The notes under the pieces are model-generated. The model was not told the DNA's origin, ran no database searches, and worked only from the letters and a program-made list of their open reading frames with translations. A stretch of DNA of 9,138 nucleotides from Actinomycetota bacterium (GTDB lineage Bacteria; Actinomycetota; Actinomycetes; S36-B12; CAIYMF01), in assembly GCA_009699025.1 (NCBI GenBank), contig WLOZ01000049.1, positions 1 to 9,138 of the forward strand, written 5' to 3'. Numbering within the stretch: position 1 is the first letter of the stretch; every line of letters begins with the position of its first letter. Below are positions 5,424 through 9,138 of the stretch, one piece after another. Made by a program: the position numbers and the translations under genes.

Positions 5424-7744
5424 GGGTTTCCTCCACTGCTCGTTCGATGGCGGTGATGACGTTGGCCATGTTCCCGGCGACTTTGCGGTTTCATCTCGGC
5501 GACGCGGACGCGGCCCTCCTGTTCGGCCTGCTCGGCGGTCTGGATGGCTCGGTCGCGGACGCTCTTGATACCGCCGAGGAAGACAGGTCCGCTGGAGAAG
5601 TCGTCGCAGTCGAAGCATGCGTTGGCGTGCGGGCAGGGGCTTTGCGGTGCACGGCCGCACCAGCCGTGAGCGACGGCCTGGTTGGCGCGGGCCATTTCGT
5701 CTTTCAGCCAGCGGGAGTTGCTCTCGATACCGTCGGTCATGGGCGGGAGGATCTCGCCGTTGATGTTGACACGGATCGCGTCCTGAGCCTCCTGCCATTC
5801 CTTGCGCAAGGTCGTGTCGATGACCTTCGCGTAGATCATCGTGGTCTCTAGCCGGTCGTGGTCGAGGTAGGTCTGGACGGCGGTGAGGGACATGCCGTTG
5901 TTGAGCATCAGCGTTGCGACGGAGTGGCGGAACAGATGCCCGGAAACCTTGATGCTCTTGCCGTTCTCGTCGCGGAGGTCGAGGGATTCGATCCATGCGG
6001 TGAGTTGCTGCTTGAACGCGCCGTAGGTGTAGGGGTGGTTGCCGTCGGGGTTGCGGAGGTCGCGCGGGAACAGCCAGGGGCTGTCGGGGTACTGGTCTCG
6101 GACGCGCTCCTGCTGGACCTTGATGTGAGCGTGGAGGGCGTGGCTGATAGGGATCGCGAACTCGCGGCTCATCTTCCAGTTGAAGGGGCGCAGGTTGGGG
6201 TCGCGCTCTCCGTCTAGGTAGACGCAGTCGAGCGGGAGGCGTCGCAGGTCGCTGATGCGCAGTCCGGTTTCGAGGACGACGCGGATCATGGTGCGGAGGA
6301 CGTCGCTGGGCAGCATTGCGAGCGCCGACTCGGCCTGCAGTTGAGCCAGAACGTCGGGGTGGAGGAAGCGCGGGAGCGTGGTAGCGCCCTTCCCGTACTC
6401 GCCTCGGAAGTAGGCGGCGTTCCACTTCAGGCGCGGTTCCCATTCGTTGAGCCGGACCTGGTGCAGGAAGGTGTTGAGGGCGCTGAGTTCACGCTTGATG
6501 GTGGCGTCCGCCTTGCCCGACTCGCGCTCCCAGCGGTGGTAGTCGATGAGGAGGTCGCGGTCGAGGTCAGCAGGGCTGGCCAGCGGCTCACCCTCGTCGT
6601 CGAGGTAGGACGCGAAGGTCACCAGCCCGCGCACGCAGTCGTTGAGGGTGCTGGGCTTCGCCCCGGTGCTGATGCGCCACTTGATCCACCGCTTGGCAAG
6701 CCGGTGCATCCAGGGGTAGTGGCGGAGGGGTCGGAAGTCGAGGTTAGGGGTGGCTTCGTACTGGTGCGCCTCGAACATGCCGAGTTCCCGCAGGCGCCAC
6801 ACGTCGCGGTCGTACTCGTTGAGGCCGCTGACCCGCAGTTCGAGTGTCTGGAGGACGTCGAGGGTGTAGCGGAGGAACCCACGCTGGTTACCGTTGGGCA
6901 CCATTGCGGAGAGTTCGACGTTGGCGGCCTTGGCAGCCGGGGTGACGCGGGCGTCGGTCGCTTCAAGCAGCGGCGCGAGGTCGAGGATCGAGTCGATGCC
7001 GAGACGCGCGAGGGTATCGATGAGGCCGACATGCATGTCGGCTCGCCATGTCGTGGTGCCTTCGTCGTGACGGGTCTGCACCGCGTACTGGATCTCTCGC
7101 TGCACTACGGGGCTGATCTGCCCTTGACGTGGGACGAACCAGAACTTGGGGAGGGCGCGGACTTCGACGTCGTAGGCGAAGTCGGCCTCACTGGCGCCGG
7201 GGTGGGTGCGCTTCCACTGGTAGTAGCGCATGTAGTGGGAGTCGCAGAGGGTGCTGGCTTCGACGCCTGGCTTGGTGGGGAACGCACAGCCGGGCATGTA
7301 GCAGGCGACCGGGACGGCACCGGTGGCCGAGGTCGCCTCGCCGGTGGTCCGTGCCCACTCCTCCGGGTCCGGGCGTCCGTGGGAGACCCAACGTGCGTTG
7401 TGCGTCTGGCAGAACCGGCCGTGTCGTGAGCGGTCGCAGCCGTGGACGGGGCACTCCTCGATGACCCGGTCACGCACGGGCAACTGCGGATCGGTCGCGG
7501 CCCAGGTGTCACGGTCGGTGCCCCCGGTCCGCTTCCAAAGCAGGCCGTGTCCGGAGCAGAGGCCGCCGATGGCTCGTGAGGGTGCTCCGCATGACGGTAC
7601 GGCGCAGGCCGTGCCGTAGAGGACGCGGTCGCCTGGTCGGGCGACGTAAACGTCGACGTTGAACTCCGGGCGCACGGCGGCGTCCAGAGCCTTCTGCCAG
7701 GCTTCCTGGCGGCTCTTGGTGCTCTTCAGTGAACGGACCGTCAC
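5192..7744 (-). CDS. Large tyrosine recombinase, TnpB-like, with zinc-finger N-terminus and shifted C-terminus
   Basis: As written the frame encodes 850 residues. It starts at GTG 7744, overlapping the tnpA stop (GTGA). The N-terminal 175 residues hold three Cys/His repeats, C-x4-C-x(8-13)-C-x2-H, at 47/52/63/66, 98/103/112/115 and 148/153/167/170, which look like three zinc-binding units. A core-binding, SAM-like domain follows at about 340-440. The catalytic domain is complete: Arg496 in TGLRISDLRR, a probable Lys524, HLFRH with His603 and Arg606, then His629 and the nucleophile Tyr638 in MIYAKV. A further Cys cluster (696, 704, 710, 713) follows, as in Tn554 TnpB relatives. After Met751 the sequence becomes an Arg/Pro/Ser-rich tail with no protein-like character, and the expected ending is in the +1 frame. 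The true product is therefore either a 778-residue protein in a parent version or this extended one. All catalytic residues lie upstream of the shift. It should act with TnpA in integration and excision. Confidence 0.88.
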   Translation of the reverse strand: MTVRSLKSTKSRQEAWQKALDAAVRPEFNVDVYVARPGDRVLYGTACAVPSCGAPSRAIGGLCSGHGLLWKRTGGTDRDTWAATDPQLPVRDRVIEECPVHGCDRSRHGRFCQTHNARWVSHGRPDPEEWARTTGEATSATGAVPVACYMPGCAFPTKPGVEASTLCDSHYMRYYQWKRTHPGASEADFAYDVEVRALPKFWFVPRQGQISPVVQREIQYAVQTRHDEGTTTWRADMHVGLIDTLARLGIDSILDLAPLLEATDARVTPAAKAANVELSAMVPNGNQRGFLRYTLDVLQTLELRVSGLNEYDRDVWRLRELGMFEAHQYEATPNLDFRPLRHYPWMHRLAKRWIKWRISTGAKPSTLNDCVRGLVTFASYLDDEGEPLASPADLDRDLLIDYHRWERESGKADATIKRELSALNTFLHQVRLNEWEPRLKWNAAYFRGEYGKGATTLPRFLHPDVLAQLQAESALAMLPSDVLRTMIRVVLETGLRISDLRRLPLDCVYLDGERDPNLRPFNWKMSREFAIPISHALHAHIKVQQERVRDQYPDSPWLFPRDLRNPDGNHPYTYGAFKQQLTAWIESLDLRDENGKSIKVSGHLFRHSVATLMLNNGMSLTAVQTYLDHDRLETTMIYAKVIDTTLRKEWQEAQDAIRVNINGEILPPMTDGIESNSRWLKDEMARANQAVAHGWCGRAPQSPCPHANACFDCDDFSSGPVFLGGIKSVRDRAIQTAEQAEQEGRVRVAEMKPQSRREHGQRHHRHRTSSGGNPCPRRLNAVIGPSPSLASRPPNRKRHTTTATSRRYPRLSRPPAAGTLGWSKPPNDEPAVRVIASQRPSSGSQRPENQ
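5407..5490 (-). other. Displaced C-terminal coding segment of the tnpB-like gene, +1 frame
   Basis: Beginning right after the ATG of Met751, skipping one A of the AAA at 5489-5491 gives 27 residues, NRKVAGNMANVITAIERAVE then ETRAHEG, and a TGA at 5407-5409. This is helical and well composed, whereas the in-frame tail is not. It would make tnpB end just past the tnpC-like GTG start, the same overlapping arrangement as the other genes here. It indicates a one-base insertion, a sequencing error in a short A run, or less likely a programmed frameshift. Confidence 0.75.
5430..5434 (-). promoter_or_regulatory. Ribosome-binding site deciding the tnpC-like start
   Basis: GGAGG lies 6 nt before the GTG at 5423. 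It is inside the end of tnpB, as expected for a translationally coupled operon, and argues against the longer upstream open frame. Confidence 0.65.
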
Positions 7745-8901
7745 AGGGCCCCCACGGTCGCCAGGGCGCCGGTGATGACTCCGGCTGACTCCATCTCTCG
7801 GCGGAGCGCCTGCGGGCTGACGTGCCCGTAGATGTCCGTGGTGGTCTGGCTGCTGGCGTGGTCGAGCATCTCGGCGACGATGTCCGGGCGCACCCCTGCT
7901 TCCAGGTGCAGCGTCGCGAAGGTGTGCCGGAACATGTGCGGCGTGAACCAGAAGCCGACCGCTTCACGAGTCCGGCGGACGAGGTCGTTCACAGTCGCGT
8001 AGGTCATCGGTGCGCCGATGCGGCCGGACCAGAGGTTCACGAACACGTAGTCACAGTCGAGGTCGCCGTACTCGGTGTGCATGTACTCGGAGTAGAGGCG
8101 CACCACCTCGCCGGTCAGCAACTTCGGGGTGGGCTCCTTCGCGACGGTGGAGGCGCTGCCCTTTACACGGGCGCCGTTGGCGTTCTCCCGCCGCACGACC
8201 TGCAGCGTCCGATTCCACCCCTGGAAGTCCTCGTGACGCAGACCGAGCGCGGTCCCAATGCGGATGCCGGTCGTGGCGAGCAACGCGAACAGGAAGCGAT
8301 CACGCAGCCGCTCTTGAGCGCTCGTGATCGCATGGATCTGCTCGACGCTGAGGACCTTCGGTCGGCGCTTCGTCTCGGTCAACTCGATCGGTCGACGAAG
8401 CCGCTCCCCCATCGCCATCAGGTCGGACTTGTAAGGCGTGTGGGAGCCGTCGGCGCTGATCCACAACGGGAAGTTCAACGGCATGCCCGCGCGGTGGTGG
8501 AACTCGTAGAGGGACCACACACCGGACAGGTACAGGTTGACCGTGGTCTCCGAGCGAGCGACCGGCTGCTCCGCGATGGACACGACGTCTCGCGCCGGGA
8601 GGCTGCCGGGCAGCAGCATCCAGTTCACGAACTGACCGAGGTCCTCCAGGGACAGCGACCCCCACTCCTTGCCGGTGAGATCGCAGAACTCCATCAAGAA
8701 GCGGGCCCCGTAGGCATAGGTCTCGATGGTGCGCGGTGACCGACGCAGAGCGACAAGGTGGCGGATCCAGCGGTGCACCGGCTCCACCGGGACGTAGTTC
8801 TCATCCACGACCGTGGCCGCCGTGCCACCCCGCTTCAGGTTGACCTGCTGAACCCGGTACAACCGCCCTCCCCACCTACGTCCCTGACGTGCTGGACGCA
8901 C
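7741..8901 (-). CDS. Tyrosine recombinase, TnpA-like, first gene of the transposition operon
   Basis: This 386-residue protein is close in size to Tn554 TnpA (about 360). An N-terminal SAM-like core-binding domain covers about 38-140 (HRWIRHLVALRRSPRTIETYAYGARFL). The catalytic domain begins near 180: Arg214 in TTGIRIGTALGLRHED, a Lys at about 247 in the beta-hairpin, HMFRH with His322 and Arg325, then LDHASSQTTTDIYGHV with His348 and the nucleophile Tyr358. All catalytic residues are present, so it looks functional. Start choice: GTG at 8901 gives the longest frame but has a poor ribosome-binding site. TTG at 8862, just behind GGGGAGGG, is an alternative that removes 13 basic residues. The stop overlaps the start of the next gene by 4 nt, so the two are translationally coupled. 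The gene starts about 90 bp from the element's right end. Confidence 0.92.
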   Translation of the reverse strand: MRPARQGRRWGGRLYRVQQVNLKRGGTAATVVDENYVPVEPVHRWIRHLVALRRSPRTIETYAYGARFLMEFCDLTGKEWGSLSLEDLGQFVNWMLLPGSLPARDVVSIAEQPVARSETTVNLYLSGVWSLYEFHHRAGMPLNFPLWISADGSHTPYKSDLMAMGERLRRPIELTETKRRPKVLSVEQIHAITSAQERLRDRFLFALLATTGIRIGTALGLRHEDFQGWNRTLQVVRRENANGARVKGSASTVAKEPTPKLLTGEVVRLYSEYMHTEYGDLDCDYVFVNLWSGRIGAPMTYATVNDLVRRTREAVGFWFTPHMFRHTFATLHLEAGVRPDIVAEMLDHASSQTTTDIYGHVSPQALRREMESAGVITGALATVGAL

Positions 8902-8989
8902 TTCACATTAGGCAGGAGTACCGACAAAGGGGCGCAGCGACACACCCCCGAACTGACATGACTGACACTCAGGGAAGGGCTCTAACTAA
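8902..8989 (-). promoter_or_regulatory. Right terminal region of the element and tnpA leader
   Basis: These 88 bp lie between the right junction and the first recombinase gene. They contain two TGTCAG boxes 9 bp apart (start to start) on the minus strand, in GTGTCAGTCATGTCAG, and one copy of the subterminal inverted repeat. A promoter could be GTGTCG with TACTCC 17 bp downstream, but the match is weak. The region probably holds recombinase-binding sites, and may carry a tnpA promoter. Confidence 0.4.
8948..8960 (-). repeat. Subterminal inverted repeat, right copy
   Basis: On the minus strand this reads CATGTCAGTTCGG, matching 2339-2351 at 11 of 13 positions in inverted orientation. The two ends carry it at different distances from the junction, so the ends are not symmetrical. 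Confidence 0.4.
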
Positions 8990-9138
8990 CGATGAAGCCC
9001 GCGGTCGAGTGCGTGAGCAGCCCGAGGCGACCCAGCGACGACTTGCCCTCAAGGCGCCCGGCGATGTCGTCGGGCAGGGTGATGACCTCATAGGTCGAGG
9101 CCAGCACGAACTCGCCGGGATGCAGGATGAACGCCTCG
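8982..9138 (-). pseudogene. dcd: Host dCTP deaminase gene, 5' fragment (start outside window)
   Basis: Reading inward from the window edge, this encodes [40 protein letters not shown] and LTHSTAGFI, then two element-derived codons (Val, Ser) and a TAG at 8982-8984. These are about residues 70-118 of a standard Dcd, including the Ser and Arg that bind the substrate, but not the catalytic Glu, which is on the left fragment some 6.7 kb away. The truncated product of about 120 residues cannot be active. Its promoter lies outside the window and points into the recombinase operon. Confidence 0.95.
8990..8995. repeat. Right attachment-site core, direct repeat CGATGA
   Basis: This is an exact copy of 2277-2282. 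To its right, host dcd resumes with AGCCCGCGG (minus strand CCGCGGGCTTCATCG). To its left is element sequence CTAACTAA. Confidence 0.85.

Larger units (their letters stand above)
2283..8995. mobile_element. Tn554-like site-specific transposon inserted in dcd, 6,713 bp
   Basis: The boundaries come from the split host dcd gene: each half is recognisable Dcd up to the 6-bp repeat, and deleting one repeat plus the intervening DNA rejoins the codons GGC TTC ATC GAC CCC GGG in frame. Gene content is tnpA-, tnpB- and tnpC-like genes in the Tn554 order, starting next to one end, then a sigma factor/membrane regulator pair, and a convergent replacement dcd next to the other end. There are no long terminal inverted repeats, as in the Tn554 family. 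It is not a trio of recombinases (RIT) element, because the third gene is a small HTH/coiled-coil protein and not a recombinase. No antibiotic or metal resistance gene is present. The assignment to a Tn554-like group rests on gene order and motifs. Confidence 0.88.

Noticed and set aside
6341..7429. A long plus-strand open frame of 362 codons antisense to the tnpB-like gene
   Set aside because: It is a shadow produced by the high GC content; the minus strand encodes a recombinase with all catalytic residues, and the plus frame has no recognisable motif.
7822..8739. A 305-codon plus-strand open frame antisense to the tnpA-like gene
   Set aside because: It is a compositional shadow of a clear tyrosine recombinase gene and lacks a ribosome-binding site or domain.
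2277..8995. Recombinase-in-trio (RIT) element or prophage
   Set aside because: Only two of the three operon genes are recombinases, and there are no phage structural, replication or lysis genes.

Overview
The window is high-GC DNA from an actinobacterium. The interrupted chromosomal dCTP deaminase (Dcd) has the actinobacterial sequence type, start codons are often GTG, genes overlap by 4 nt, and the sigma factor/membrane regulator pair is typical of the group. The genus cannot be fixed from this window.

The main content is a 6,713-bp integrated element sitting inside the host dcd gene. Host sequence lies on both sides. On the left (1-2282, minus strand) are an SGNH-type membrane acyltransferase, cut off by the window start, and the last 74 codons of host dcd. 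On the right (8990-9138, minus strand) is an upstream part of the same dcd gene, running off the window. A 6-bp direct repeat, CGATGA, is present at both junctions (2277-2282 and 8990-8995). Removing one repeat plus the DNA between joins the two dcd pieces in frame and restores the conserved stretch TAGFIDPGFSG.

The element has a Tn554-like layout. From its right end, reading leftward, come three overlapping genes: a 386-aa tyrosine recombinase (tnpA-like), a large zinc-finger-rich tyrosine recombinase (tnpB-like) and a small HTH/coiled-coil accessory protein (tnpC-like, DUF6262 type). They are followed by a cargo pair on the same strand, an ECF-like sigma factor and a single-pass membrane protein that is probably its regulator, overlapping by ATGA. 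At the left end, facing the other way, is a complete 188-codon dcd gene. A perfect 17-bp hairpin separates it from the sigma operon.

The central inference is that the element destroys the host dcd on insertion and brings its own diverged, intact dcd to replace it. The cargo copy differs from the host gene exactly at the insertion core (3 of 6 bases, plus a Pro to Ser change next to it), which would keep it from being a target for its own recombinases. A second observation is a one-base shift near the end of the tnpB-like gene: the expected C-terminus, which would overlap the tnpC-like start, lies in the +1 frame. The host dcd promoter, outside the window, points straight into the recombinase operon.
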